A DNA stretch of 64,000 nt from Callipepla californica brunnescens (GCA_023055505.1 JALIRH010000001.1:100038283-100102282), one strand, 5' to 3'. Counted from the stretch's first letter, positions 32,601-46,303 are shown. Numbers and translations: made by a program. The notes: generated by a model from the sequence alone, not told the origin.

Positions 32601-35600
32601 AGTTTGAATCTTAACTTTTCTGATTTTTGAAACACTTAGCAGTAATTTGCTTTATGATGCTTTTGAGTAAAAGGATGATAATAATTTTCCTTGGATAAAT
32701 TGTTCTGCTTTAAGAAGTGGTTTTAATGGAATTATTTCTAACATATAGCAACTCACACAATCTTTTTATCTGTCACATGCCTCCACCAATTGATAGACAT
32801 AAATACTTTCCAAGGCTACATATAAAACACTTCTCTGCTGATAATGCTGAAAGATTTTTTCATGGAATAAAAAGTATAATAAGAGAATATACAGATGTAA
32901 AATAAAAGTAGACTATAATTTTGTTTTAGAAATAAGTTACGTATGATTTCTGATTATATTTTCTCGCAGCTATGTAAAACAATTCTAGAGTTAAATAAAG
33001 AATGTATGTGGAACATAATACAGATACCCCCCGCTATTTTTCAGGGTAGTGCTGTTAACAAAAGATTTTTCCATGATGGAAAGTGTACCCAGTCATAATT
33101 TTGTTTATATAAACTATACACACACACATAATCTGAGCGTATAGATTTATGTTTTCTGTGACCCTTTTAACTCTCTGTACTTGCTGTTAAGCTGTATATT
33201 TTTCCACAGGAGTACTGTAACTCAGAAGAAAACAGCTAACGTAGAAAACTCAGTTAAATCTCAAAAATAAGCATTAGTTCTGAGGCTTGGCACTCCTTTT
33301 GGGAAATCAAAGATTTTATTGCCAGATAAATTAGTGTTTCAAATGTATGATTACAGATGCTGTTTGCAAATTTGTCACAATCTGTCTTCCAGCAGAAAGA
33401 ATTTATATTGTATATAGTAATGGAAAACAGAAAACTGCATATTTCACTAAATTGCAGCTGTGTATGGTAAGATTTATGTAGCTGTTTTGTGTCAGTGAAA
33501 CATGTAATTGTACAGTATTTCAGTTCAGTATTCCACATAGAGCTGTTGTATTCTTAAGTTATTTTATATTTTTAATAGAATATATAAAATATTGTACTTG
33601 TTGTAGAAAAACAAACATACATAATAACGACATTTATCAGTGTTTTACTATAGAAGATGACAGTGGTAAGGAACTTGTTCTAGATATCTAGATAGACCAT
33701 AACTGAGAATTTCCAGGCTGCAAGCCATTTTTCTAAGTATAAATTTAAGGTTTAATTTGTAAGTGTCTACTCAGTGCAGTACTAAATGTTTTGGAGAAGT
33801 GGTATAACATGCTAGGTGGAAAATACTAAAATAAACGCCTCAAATAAGTGACAAAGTGATAGTTTTATTTTTATTATGAAAAAGTTCATTTAAAGATTGA
33901 ATATTCTTAAATAACAAAAAGCGGCACCCTGATGACCAGTTTCTTATTGCTTGCAGGCTTTCACTTAATGAACTCCTACATTTTATTTTATTTTCCCTAC
34001 TGTCAATTCTCTTACAGCAACCGGCTTTTAAAATAGGAGTAAATGCCTTTTTTTTTTTTCATCTGTGAAGTATTGGATCCAATTACTCCCAGCAACTAAA
34101 AACAGAGTTTATTTTAATAGGATTTGCAGTAAAACAAGGCATATAAAAATCAGATGCATAGGCAAAGAATTTTTCATCTTTAATCATTAAGCTACCAGTA
34201 CAAATTGAGCCCTGCAGTTATTTCATTCCCAAAGGAGATCAGAGATATAAAGAATTCAGAGGATTAAATATTTGTGTTTGAGTGAACATGCTAAGTGTTT
34301 TTGTGGTTACTATCATTAAAACTGTATTTCAATGCTTTATTTTAAATGCATACAATGCAGATTCTCTCTAAATGATAACTTGTAACTCGTACTAGATCTG
34401 GGGCATGAAGAGTATCTGTGTTGCACCAACATTCTTCCCAGATGCCCACAGTTTGTCTGGTTCCTAATGTATTACTACTATTTGTCAATATAGGCAATTC
34501 AAACCTTTTTTCTTCAGTGGCAAAGAGCTACATACTACAATCTGTTATTTCTGTGACAAAAATATGTGTTTCTCGGTAAAAGTTTGTTCTCTCTCTGGAA
34601 TACTAAAACTCAAAATCAAAATATTATCTATCAAAATTATTCAAAATATTTGCCAATGCCAACAATTTGCTTTCCCATGGAAACGGGAAAGTGGAACAGG
34701 TGAAATTAACCTTCCACTGCAATTGGAAAAGGATAATGAATTAACAAAAACAACTGGATAACAAGTTACCTAACTACTGTGAGAGAACTAGTCAAGGATC
34801 TCAAATACAAGTAACTCACAAGCAGTGGTCCAAATGCAAGTCTTGCACAAAGAAATTAATATTTTTTCATGGATAATTGCTCATTGATGATGCATGCCCA
34901 ATATATTTTTTGGTTCCAGCATAATTAATCCATTTCACCATTCAACTAAGTTGTTCCAGGGTTTGAAACAGGTTATTAGCTCCCCTGTTAGCTCTAGCAC
35001 CTAGTGGTCAGCTAATGTAATGTTTTAATTTATTTTAAATCTCTTTCTCCTTATAAATGCTTCCTTTATTACTGTAATTTATGTTACATCTCTTTTTACA
35101 GATGAAATGTGAGAAAGAAAATACTTTTTCATAGTTCTGCTTGAACTTCCCTTCTATTTCCTTTTATTAAGTCCATCATGATAGAGAAGGATGTTCAGAA
35201 ATTCTTCCCATTTAAAAATTTCTCTAGTGTACATAGTATGGAAATGCACATGAAGGATATGAATCTTCTGAGTTTTAGTATTTTCATCTTTTTCAGAAAC
35301 CTTCTAAGGATGTATTTGTGGCTCCAGCCATTGGTCTGTCATCTAGAAAACATGTGCTATTTCCTTAATTATATTAAGTGAACTTATGAAGATGTAAGCT
35401 GTAAAAAATTAGACAAATATTTTCTATGTTAAGTATATATCTTCTTCACTCTATAATCCTTCTTAAATGTGATGTATTTACAGTATTTACAAAATATATT
35501 CCAGATTAAAAAAAAAGAAAATTTTATTGACAACATATGTAATTAAAATTCTTTTACATGCAACACGTTGATATGGCCATCTCTCAAAAGCCTGCAATGT

Positions 35601-36245
35601 AGGCTGAGCCTTATTCAATGTTTACATTTGAATAAGTGACTGTAGCCATTTTTAAGATCGGTGCACCCCATTTTAATACAGTAATTTAAAATGAGAGAAC
35701 TGAATAATATTGTAATATTTCCAGTTCTGTTCAATGATTATGACAACAGACTAGATGTGTCAGAAATAATATATTTCTAAATCAAATGCTTTTTATATTT
35801 GAAGAATATCCTCACACTGACCCACAAATTTGCACATTCAGTATTCCATATCCAATTACTTTCTTCCAGGATCCCCAGCAAGAAGAATCCAGTAATATTC
35901 AGCTTTAAATCCCAGTTCCTATTTTGGAAGTTTAGAATCTGTTTTGGAAAATATTCCCGTAAATGTTCACACTGTCATCTCAGCTATCATCTAAGTATCA
36001 TGGACAAGAATCTCTAATTAGCAGATCTCGTGGAAAGCCCGAATAATGAACACTTGCAGTGGTATCATCTCTGCATGATGGGAATGGAACTGATAGGGTT
36101 ATCCCAATGCATGAGTATGAGTTTTGTATAAAGAAATCCAGATGGACTGGAATATGTACATGTGTAGGAGGGCAAGTGCAGGGTGTGCCTGAGAGAGAGG
36201 CTGCAGATGGTGTTTGACTGTTGAACTGAGAATATGTATCTGTAA
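29673..36245. other. AT-rich DNA, nothing recognised
   Basis: Host flank to the right of the retroelement. Contains a TA-rich patch (about 32140-32182) and short A or T runs. Small open frames are scattered on both strands, none with a recognisable domain or splice context. Confidence 0.5.
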
Positions 36246-36249
36246 TTTA

Positions 36250-36500
36250 TCTGAAAGATGAGGTAAACAGCACATTAATTAAATTTGCAGATTATACCAA
36301 ATTGGAATGTGCTGCAAACACCATTGAGGAAAGATATATACCAAAGTGACCTAGAAAAGTTTAGAAGCACAAGCAAGACTTTACAAGATGAGGCATAGAC
36401 TTGAGAATGAAAATTAATATAATAAAAAAATACAGTAATTAAATAGAGCAGAGATAATTGCGAAGCAAGAATATCAGGCCATTTTAAAACATAATAGTGG
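36250..36500 (+). mobile_element. Old CR1 ORF2 fragment (sense)
   Basis: The text 'aaatttgcagattataccaa', 'attggaatgtgctgcaaaca' and 'ccattgaggaaagatata' corresponds to the region after the RT catalytic motif in older CR1 elements (FADDTKLGG-like). Heavily mutated, no open frame. Confidence 0.6.
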
Positions 36501-37059
36501 TTAAATACGAGATAGCAATTTTTCTGTTCCCTTCCCTTGTCAAGATTTTGAGTGTGTTCAGACGTCTCTTATATCTTGGTTGATTTTAGTAAATAAGGAG
36601 TTTTCTCAAAAAGCAGAAGATTCATAACAAAAACTACCCAACGCTGATTTCTCTCTGGCTCAGCAAGTTACTGCTAAAGCTATAAAAACCAGAATGATAC
36701 TGGCATAAAATTGTCATTAATTCAGCAACTAAGTCTAAAAGAAAGATTGAGGTGCTTCAATTGACTAAGGGTATCAGAACTGCATGGCAGGTGTGTACTC
36801 CAACAGGTAGGCAAGGAAACCCAGAAACTCAGAACTGATCTTGAATCTTCTCATAAATTCATACCTTTATGTATCTCATTCCTAAAATAGCAAAGAAATC
36901 ATCAAAGAAAACAAACTAACTAACTAACTAAACAAACCAAACAAAAACTGAAACCACCTCATTTGAACTCAAAGTTGATTAATTTGCTTTCAGAGTTGTT
37001 TTATATACCCCCTTTCTCACTGTGTATGATGTAGATGCTCACATACCCAAGAGCTGGAC
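36501..37059. other. Nothing recognised
   Basis: AT-rich with a short CTAA/CAAA run near 36914-36945. Confidence 0.5.
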
Positions 37060-37189
37060 CACTGAAGAAGATCAAAACAACCAGCAGGCTGGTAGGATTA
37101 AAGTGTCTCAGGTAAATTTGGACAGCAACATAGGGTGATTTCTAGCTTGATGGGTCCATACAGCACTTCATGCCATCAACTTCTTGTAC

Positions 37190-37400
37190 TGCCCTGCCAG
37201 TAAGGAGGCTGGGGGTGTTGGGAGAGAATGCAGACAGGACAGTTGACCCAAACTGACCAAAGGGATATTCCATACTGTATGATACTTTGCTCAGTAATAA
37301 AACAGAGAGCTGGCTGGGAGGGCTGTCATTGCTTGGGGACAGACCAGCTCTTTCCTCCTCTCATTCATCACCATCTAATTAAACTTAGAAGAGTTATTCT
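37190..37400 (+). mobile_element. ERV-L-type LTR fragment (sense)
   Basis: The words 'caggacagttgacccaaact', 'gaccaaagggatattccata' and 'agctggctgggagggctg' match the U3/R part of the same bird LTR type as the solo LTR near 13.0-13.5 kb, in the opposite orientation. Its ends are eroded and internal genes are absent. Confidence 0.6.
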
Positions 37401-38149
37401 CTTTTTCTATTTAGTTTTGAAGTTTTGAAATTTGTTTCTTTTGTTAGAAAATACAGAAGAGCTGTAAAACTTCTTTTTTTCCACCTGTACTGCTTACTTA
37501 AAACATTATATCCTTCTACAAATGATAGATATTATCTTTTGTCATTGTGACTACAACAGTACTGTGACTTACAGTGAGTAGATTCATCACAATCATTTAA
37601 TTTCAATACATCCAAATATGAAGAAATATGCATTTTTCCATGTAGTGGTTATAGCCCTCAAAGAGGAAGTAGGGACTCAATTTTAGTGCTTCCTGTGACA
37701 GGCGGAGTTTGAGCCTACAGTTTCTAATTTATGGTGAACTATGCAGATCAACTTTGCAGGCAGGGGTAAAGAAGAAAAAACTAAATTAGAATAAAGCCAT
37801 TCAATGGGAGTGAAAGAGGAAATGAGTTTATAGCTTATGGGTAATGATTGTTGTTTTTTTAAATGCTTAGGTCAAATTTCATTCATCGCTTTCAACAACT
37901 TCTTTCAGCCCTTGTCCTTCCTTCTGCCTCAAAATAAATAGATTAAAACAGTGAGTAAATAAGTAACCTTGGAAAACACGAGCAACAGCTCTAGATAACA
38001 TGGTTGCCAGGATGCCCTGAACAACCTCTGAAGAAGGGGAAGGATGAAAGCTTGATGGCTTCTGGCACCAAGAGGAAGGCTTCTGCCTCACCTAGGGATA
38101 CTTAAGGGACCAACAAAAAAGGCCCACTACCCCAAGCTGAAGATGAATC
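37401..38149. other. Nothing recognised
   Basis: Mixed-composition DNA without a repeat family or gene that I can name. Confidence 0.45.
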
Positions 38150-38470
38150 AGATCCACCTACAGGAAAGGGGTCTGATCTACCTGAAACACATGCATCTAC
38201 AATGAATAAATTCGGAGTCACTGTAATGAGTGACACTGCTGTGGGAGACAGAGGCAATCATCTGTAGACTTGCTCTATCAGCTTGAAAAGTTTACTGCCT
38301 TGAGACCTGGATCCAGAACATTGCTGAGGGACTGCCAAAGCTCATCTGATTCTGACTACTAAGGGCTGCTTTCTTCCATGTGGGCAGAAGTGATAACCAT
38401 GCTGGGAATACCTGGGCAGTATCAAAAGTAACAGAATAGCTTTAGGGGACAGATGACTTCCAACCTCAGC
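38150..38470 (+). mobile_element. CR1-like ORF1 (esterase region) fragment
   Basis: Words such as 'gacctggatccagaacattg', 'ctgagggactgccaaagctc' and 'ttccatgtgggcagaagtga' recall the CR1 5' reading frame, whose protein has an SGNH-type esterase with a HVGTND-like motif. Here the motif reads FHVGRSD, so the key pattern is damaged, and stops break the frame. CR1 5' regions are seldom kept. Confidence 0.5.
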
Positions 38471-39340
38471 CATGCCCTGATTCTTTGTTCCTCCAATCTG
38501 CAGAGGGGCTACTGGATACTTTGTCATATTCTTATTACAATCCTTGGGTAATCACCAGTTTCCCTTAAGACTGAGGAGACACCTGCTTCTTATATTCCTT
38601 TACCAAAGGGAACGTATTAACCCTTATTTTTCTGCTGAACATTATCAGTTCTTAAACAAAACTGCTCTTAAATTGAGGAAGGCGCACAGACACAGAGAAA
38701 TACAAAGTACCCAAAGTCATTTTCTACATCTTCCTGCAAAAGTCATACTCTCAAAATTCTAAATAAATGCTCATATAATTTATAATGATTAAAACTAATA
38801 TAACAAAATCTCAGTTACAAAACTGAAGATTTTTTTATGACTGGAAAGTATTGGTAAAAAAAATCCCTCAATTACCAGCAAATTGATTGCAACCTCTTGA
38901 GTAAGTAGTGGAAATGCATGTATCCATAGTTCAAAATATTTGGATTGCTTCCTAGCAGGAAGAAAGACAAAGCTTTCAGAATCCATTTATATTGATTTTT
39001 TTTTTTAAGTGTATGTATTGAAATTTTCCTGTCACGCATGCAGAGAAAATCCACTTGCAAGAATAAGCAAGCAAGCAGTCACATCGGGAGACCATGCTTT
39101 CATCTCCCAGTTACAGAGACTAAAATCAACTATTCTAGTTATGATTAAATAGCCATTTATTCTCCTTTACACATATTTGCTTGATTCCTTTAACACCGAA
39201 AGGGAATTTGGACACAGAATCCTATGACTAATCAGGACATAATTAGTATTAATTTGCTTTAAACTATTTGCCTTGAAAAGCATACTAAAGTAATAATATT
39301 AATAATAGTATATACCCATGATGTGGTAATAGTGCTATAG
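38471..39340. other. Nothing recognised
   Basis: AT-rich DNA with short open frames on both strands, no family recognised. Confidence 0.5.
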
Positions 39341-39344
39341 CATC

Positions 39345-39700
39345 AGCTACAGCAGTCCAACCAAGTCCACACGTGGTCCAGCACGGCTGCCAGTGCAGCC
39401 CACATCCTCATCCACACTATAAAGGTGACAGCTCTTCACATCAGGGTGACCCCAGGTGGGCACTCATCACCCAGCAACAAACAAAATGTCAGTGCACTAT
39501 TAACATCGTGTTGTCTGAAACCAGGACATGGGAAGGGCAATGCTGTGCAGTGCTGACTCAAGGGATGGAAAAAGACTGTATGCATGTTGATTCACCAGCT
39601 AAATGCACTGCTCTGAACAGCATGGAATACATGGTCGTGCCATCCATTTTGATAGAGCTTGAGAATAAGTTTAAAGGTTCAAAAAAAAAAAAAAAAAGTA
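39345..39700 (+). other. GC-richer unit ending in A(15)-like run, unclassified
   Basis: This stretch is less AT-rich than its surroundings and ends in about 17 A (around 39680-39697), then a CA/TA microsatellite. The layout resembles a retroposed copy of an RNA. A 123-codon open frame over 39373-39744 has low-complexity composition and no recognised domain, so I do not call it a gene. Confidence 0.3.
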
Positions 39701-39759
39701 TACACACACACATGTATATATACATCATCTTTTTACATCTGTGATGCCATTTCCAGTTT

Positions 39760-40681
39760 ATATTAATTTAATATCTGCAAATTTTTTGGGAGGTTGAACC
39801 ATCCCACCAATATCCCATTACGTGTTGTTGATGTGAGATAGAAGGCAGCAGAGGGGCAGTCTGACAAAATGATGTCTGATGAAGAAGTGTGTATGAACCA
39901 AAGTGTAGATTCATAGATCAATAGATACATTAGGTTTGAAAGGGCCTACAAGATCACCTAGTCCAACCATCCTCACACCACCATCCCTACCCACTAAGCT
40001 ACTAAATCAAATCCCTTAGCACCTCATCTAAACGCTTCTTGAACAGCGCTAGGGACGGTGCCTCAACCACCTCCTTAGGCAGGCCATTCCAGTACCTGAC
40101 CACTCTTTCAGAGAAAAAAAATTTCCTCAAATCTTCTCTAAATCTTCCCTGGCACAACTTGCATCCAAGAAGAGGTCAACCCCCTCCTCACCACAGCCCC
40201 CCATCAGGAAGTGGTAGAGTGCGATAAGGCCTCCTCTGAGCCTTCTCTTCTCCAGACTAAACAGACTTGTGTTCCAAACCCCTCCCCAGTTTTGTTGCCC
40301 TTCTCTGAACATGCTCCAGGGTGTCACTGAAGTGTGTCACTGAATTCCACAATGTGGAAAAATGGTGCCCATTGACATACACTGTTGCTTGCTGAATGTT
40401 TGTGGAGACCAAATGGTGGATGTGAGCACAGTGATAATGAGGTGGGTGGTGTTTCAGCAGTGGTGACAGTGAGTCACCTCTTCGGGTGCACATTCTCATG
40501 AGTGCAGTATGCATGTTCTTCTTCATCACCAGTAAAAGTGGGGGTAATGATGGTAACAATTTTGAAAAATGACTATTTGTAGATGAGAATTTGCTCTATC
40601 AAATAGTGTTACTGAGCTCTTTGTATCTGTTGTAGTTTAAATGAAAATAAAAATGAGTCATTACTTTCAGAGCAACTTATG
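39760..40681 (+). mobile_element. Mariner-type (Galluhop-like) short element split by a CR1
   Basis: The two mariner parts are about 39760-39906 and 40321-40681. They carry typical mariner 5' transposase words ('gcagcagaggggcagtctga', 'tgtgtcactgaattccacaa', 'gtggatgtgagcacagtg') and then jump to the 3' end ('gagaatttgctctatcaaat'), so most of the transposase is deleted. The right end is followed by TA (40682-40683). The left inverted repeat is not recognisable. A copy of the same family lies near 50.2 kb. Confidence 0.75.
39907..40320 (-). mobile_element. CR1 LINE 3' fragment inserted in the mariner element
   Basis: On the + strand 'agtccaaccatcctcacacc', 'ccattccagtacctgaccac' and 'gagccttctcttctccagac' are the reverse complement of the CR1 3' end, with the CR1 tail at 39907. 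It interrupts the mariner sequence in the word gtgtatgaa...ccaaag|gtgtgtcactg, so it is the younger insertion. A short duplication gtgtcactgaa occurs at its right border (40321-40331 and 40334-40344). Confidence 0.88.
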
Positions 40682-40683
40682 TA

Positions 40684-41330
40684 TATGCGGCCCAAGACAA
40701 CTCTTATTAATGCAGTCCAGACAAGCCAAAAGGTTGTACACCTATGAGCTACAACGTATAGGCATTTTACCTAAGTAACTTATCAGTGTTAACATATTGT
40801 AGCAGATATCTAAGTAATAAAATGCTGCCCAGAAAAGGTTAGTAGAAGTTCAGAGGACAACAAGAGCAGACAGAACCTCTGGCTGAATGCATAGAAAAGA
40901 TGACTGATAAAACCAAAACCAATATCAGTGACAGTGGGGGCAGCAGAAACCCTCTCTTTTTTGAAGGAAGCAGAGGTAACTGCATAAAAATATGAGGCGT
41001 AATAGAAGAAAACAGAAGAAGAAAGAAGTTAATACATCTTTGCAGCTTGCCTTATCTGAAGCTTGATCATCGTCCTTTCACTGTCCTCCTACAGAGGACC
41101 ACAGCAATTAGTGCTAGTTAGATAAATGGTATGAACTCCACAGTACTGTATGATCACATCCAATTTAAGAAGTGTGAAAGACTAAAGATTTTACATAAAT
41201 AACAGCGACGATTAATAAGATCTAAGAAGTAATCAAAATTATATTGATGAATGAATGAACGAACTTAGTAAAGTTTAAAGTTTAAGACTGTCCTGATTTA
41301 TCATTCTTATGACATCATTCCCATTTTCTA
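40684..41330. other. Nothing recognised
   Basis: AT-rich, with no repeat family or gene seen. Confidence 0.5.
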
Positions 41331-41337
41331 ATTTCCT

Positions 41338-41510
41338 GATATATATATATACCATATATATGTATATATTTCCCGATATATATATATATGATTTCCTGAT
41401 GTGTATATACATACATACATACATACATATACATACATACACACACACACACTCACACACACACATACACATATATAAATATGTATATATATATATAAAA
41501 TATATTTAAT
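41338..41510. repeat. Composite TA / ATAC / CA microsatellite
   Basis: Alternating blocks: TA runs (41341-41355, 41375-41388), (ATAC)n at about 41407-41438, (CA)n at about 41439-41470, then TA again to 41500. A stop-free frame rich in tyrosine, isoleucine and histidine on each strand is a product of the repeat. Confidence 0.95.
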
Positions 41511-44500
41511 GGCAACACTTCTTTCTCAAGTAACAAAATCAACCAGAAAATGCTGAACATTTTTAATTGGGACCCAGAAATTCTTTAGTTTTTATTATTC
41601 TATTTACCATTAGGCAGTATGGCTTTCCATTCCCACTATAACTTTTGTGGAAACTGTGCCTCAAGCTTTCTATTACCATGTAGCCTGCCCTTTTTTGTAT
41701 GCATATGCAAGTTGGGTTTTAACAGTGATAAAGTCTAGGAAAAAGAAAGCCAAGATAATATTGCAGAGATATATGACTAAACCCAAATCTTTCTTTTCTA
41801 AATGATTATCTGGTTTACAGTAACTGTGAGATAAGTGCTGAAAATCTAATCATTATCAGTAATTTATAATCACAATCATAGCTTCACTATCAGTCTTCAC
41901 AGTTAAATGATTTAAAATTATTTTCTTTTGAGAAGTTAATGTCTCATGAGCTTTCCACAGTGTCTGATGGCAATTTTGGAAGAGAAGTATTTTTTTCTTT
42001 TAAGAGACAAAACATAGGCAGATTTTTATCAGGTGACAGCTTACATAATGATAAAAATAATAATTTAAGAATCTGTATTTAAAGAACTTTAAGCTTGTGG
42101 TTAGAACAAACTATTCCTAATTTTGAAATATTTACATATATATTTATCTATCTAAGCTATCTAGCTAACTATTTAATCGTTATCTCTTTACTTTGACCCT
42201 CTGCTGATGTCCTGAATGGAGTTATGCCTTTTTACATTAACACTGTTGACACATATTTGTCTGTGGATTAAATGAAAGCATTTTTCATCTCAAATATCTG
42301 CCCCAGAGTTCTGCTTGAGTTTTTTTCGCTATGGCAAGGGCAGATGAATGAAAATCTATTTCTTAAACAAGCCTAATATATTAAAAAATCTGAATTCAGC
42401 ATTACTATCCATTAATGTGACTAGCTCACAAACAATTCAGGTATTTCTGATCTGACAGTGGCAACTTCCACGAAGGGAATAAGCAGATAGAAGATGGAGA
42501 CATGCTCAGATATTCCAACTTAGCACGCTACAGTTCTTTCTTTTAGAGGAGTTCTACATAGGGATGTTGCTATGGGCAAAAGATTATTGTTCCTCAGGTC
42601 TGTTAATTTCATTATTCATCTATAATTTACCTTTTACCTGTAAATGTAAAAGCAGACTGATCAACAGAAGAAATAAGCTAAGAAAGCACACTGATACTGG
42701 AAAAGCATCAACAGCATGGTAATGGAGAAGTTGATAATGAAGAATTTATTCTACTCTCATGAGTAGAGCTAAAACAGTTTAGTAATTACGAGTTTGTAAA
42801 ATGTGGTTTAAGTTTGCAGCTGCAGAAGCTAATCCCTGTTTGATGCCAGGTGTTCAGTCTGCTATATAAACTTCACGATGACGTGTAATAACTAAGAGAC
42901 AGCAAAAATCCATAAGCACTTGAAAACTCTATTTAAAAAAAAAATGTGAATATGGATTTCTATCAAGTTTTCAGACAAGGCATGGGAAGTATTTCCAAGC
43001 TCTTGACAAACTTCTGGTTCTGAAACACTGCTTCAAGTTCTAATACTATTGTAAAACTCATTAAGAGCTGACTGCAGAACCAGTACTTACAGTGTTCTAA
43101 ATGGAACATCCTGAGCTATCTGAGAATGAAAGAGGAATCTGAATCATCCCCTGGATAGTAAAAATACACTTTCCATGTTCAGTTCTCAAAAATATCTCAA
43201 AAGAACTTTAGCAATATTTCCAAAATAGTCAGAGCTTAGAGGGAAGAACAGACATGAGAAATGTCTTCCTGACAGGTAGTGAAATGGAAAGCATCTTAAA
43301 AATGCTGCTTAGAATGAAACTGCCATTGCACTCAAAGCCATAACATCACATTACTAGATCTACAGTCACTTGCTTCCTTCTGAATATCCCTCTGCCTTTG
43401 AACATAAGCCTTTTATTAGACATTCAGCAGCCTTCCCAGGATGTTTGCTAAAACAAAAAGGACAATAAGGATTTTAAACAATAAATAAGTCACCTCAATA
43501 CTACTTGGTGGTATATTAAACACAGAGATCACTGAAATTAAAAACAGGATTTGACCTTCACTGTCAGTAAAACATTTGGAAGACTTAGCGAGCAGAGAAA
43601 TGCGAACGTGCAGAATGTCTGTGCAGGTGTTAATATGACAAGTTGCAAACAATAGAAAAAGGCACCTGTGACTTAGCCATTTTCAACTCTACTACAGTGG
43701 AGTAGCATGAATATTTTCAAAATAAATTTTCCTATTGTGCTTTATGAACTATTTTGATATATTAGACTGTGCACTGGGATAGCTGAAGAGTGAAAACAAG
43801 GTTTAGTGATTCTTTGTTGGTGGTGGTAGTGCTCTTGTTTTTCATACATACGGCATTATCTGCCATTTTTCTGTCAACACGGTGCACATATTAGCATCTC
43901 ATCTGTTTCTTTTAGGATTGTCCAAAACCCCAAAAAATTACTCTTCCTTTTTTTAGAGGATGTTGAAAGATTAGTAAATTTCTCCCTTTTAATATGCCAT
44001 TTCCACAAGTATAAATACCAATAAGTAATTTTAATGATTTTTATGACTGTAGTTCACTCCCAAAAACCTTCTGTTTACTTTCACAGGCAGATTACTATGT
44101 TGCACCAGTGGTAAATGAAATATTTACCTTATAAGAGTGAGTGATTAATGTTTCTTAATCATGTTCATATACATAATTTGATCCACGGCAAAGGCTACAT
44201 TAGCCTGGAAAATAAGCTTCCTTCTTTCTCTCTTCCTCTAACATTTTTTCATGATTGTCACTTCAAACCTTAAAAGGAAGGTTTGAAGAAATGGAAGAAG
44301 GAGAAATGGAAGCCTGTTACCTAGAGCTTTCTTTAAATAAATTTTTATGAACATATTGTTATGACTATCCGTATTTTGAGTGCAGTACATTTTAAAACAA
44401 AATTTTGTTCTCTGGTTTATATTTCTGGGCTTCAGAACACGATACATGCTGTTTATCATTATTGCATCCACTCAGAACACCTTGGCAACCTACTTGAATT

Positions 44501-46095
44501 ATTCAAGATAGAGAAGTTTTCTTTTGATTTGAAAAATCTTTGCAGTAGTTCATTTCTCTTATTTCATAAGAGATTAATATGAAATCATATTCTTTTCATC
44601 TAATTTAAAGAGCAAAGTATTTCCAAACATTTCTTTCATTGGCAAAAATACTTATGTTTCTCAAACTCGCCTTTTCTTTTTTTTTTTTTTTTGCCATTGT
44701 CAGTGTAACTCTTCATCTCATATTATACATAAATATGTGCCAGTATGCTGCAAAACAAAATACTCTAATTCCATAAAAATAGAAATAAATAAATTAATGA
44801 TTAGAATAGACTATTGTTTATTGCACAACTGCTTATTGGAAAAAAAATAGTATTATTTAAAAATGAACCTTCTCATGATTAAGCAGGACGTTTTGGTTGC
44901 TTGTTGGAAGTTGGATATTATGAAACTTTAAAAATATTTTTTTGTTGCTGTGTAGTCTTGTTTGCCAATATATCTTATCTGTTCCATAACAGATGTCATC
45001 AATGGGAAATGAATATATTTAATTTTTAATGTCAAACAATAATTAAATATTTTATAATTAAATTGGATAAGTACTTTCCATAGAATCGTGCATTATAAAT
45101 CTGTGGGGTACAGCATGTGACATTTCCATTTGTTCACAATAATTTTAAAATGTGAAAATGAATACATAGCAAAACCATATCCCTGTATGACAATAACTGC
45201 TGAATTTATATCCACTAGTGTACACAAATCCATGTAAATTTTCTTGTACGAAATATGGCTGTATTAATCCTTTTTGTAGGAAAACAGCCAAAGAAGCAAA
45301 CAACTAAAACATTCAGTGGGAATTATAATACAACAGTGTGTCTCATTTATGATTCCTATGGAAGAAAAAAGTTTACTCTTTTAAAAAGAATTGGGAAATG
45401 AGACTCTTTTATTAATCATAGAAGGCCTGTGCTTTTGTTTTGTCAACTGTGTATACCACCCATACTTATTCTCAAAATTTTCACTCTCTTATGAACTTAT
45501 CCTTATGGCGATAAAAAACTCAGAAAACCATGTGTGGTCTTCACCAACAATGCCTGATGGCTGATGCTTGCTTTCCCTTTTTTTTCTGAATTCTTCCTTA
45601 AATTTGAGATTAAAAAAAACTGAGTACAAAGCTTCAGATAGATATTTTGAATCGGAAGTAAATTAAATGCCATGTATGTTTGAGTTCTTTCAGATATGTA
45701 GAAGTTATTTATCTACACTGAAATAAGTAACTAATAAATTCGAGACTGTCCCAATGGTTCATGGGGAAAAACAGGCATTTGCAGACCCTAGTATATCTTT
45801 GATGTTCTGTATGAGTTTTGTTCTGGTATGTACTTTAGAAGTATTAAATTGTTTCCAGTAACTAAACTAAAACAATTTACTTAAGCTAGCTGGTTTAGAT
45901 ACAGTTAGTAAAGCTAAGCAAAATATGTCACATATTTCAACAAAGAATTTAGAATATCCATTAGTTATATGTACCTGGAAAGTTCTGGAAACTCTGGATA
46001 ATGAATAATTCAACTAGTCTGATGAATTTATTGTTTCATCAAAATAAATTTATATCATCCAGATAATGATGTTTGAATTTTTAAATGTTAGTCAC
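41511..46095. other. AT-rich DNA, nothing recognised
   Basis: No repeat family, gene or RNA recognised. A T-run lies near 44675-44692. Confidence 0.5.
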
Positions 46096-46099
46096 ATCA

Positions 46100-46303
46100 A
46101 TTGCTGTACTCTGACGGTAGAAGAAAGCAAACAAGGCTTGCCAAGGAAATGATCATACACCAAGCCTGAAGGAGTTTAAGAAATGTTTGGACACTGCTCT
46201 TAAACAAACAGTTTAATTTTTAGGTAGCTCTCTGTGGAGCCAAGAGTTGGATTCTATGATCCATCTGAGCCTCTTCCAGTTTGGGGTCTTCTATGATTCT
46301 AAG
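46100..46303 (+). mobile_element. CR1 LINE 3' end fragment (sense)
   Basis: 'ccaagcctgaaggagtttaa', 'ctgtggagccaagagttgga' and the tail 'tcttctatgattctaagg' are the CR1 3' untranslated end. Short and diverged, with no frame. Confidence 0.85.

Noticed and set aside
41275..41509. Tyrosine/isoleucine/histidine-rich open frames
   Set aside because: Translation of TA and CA microsatellites.
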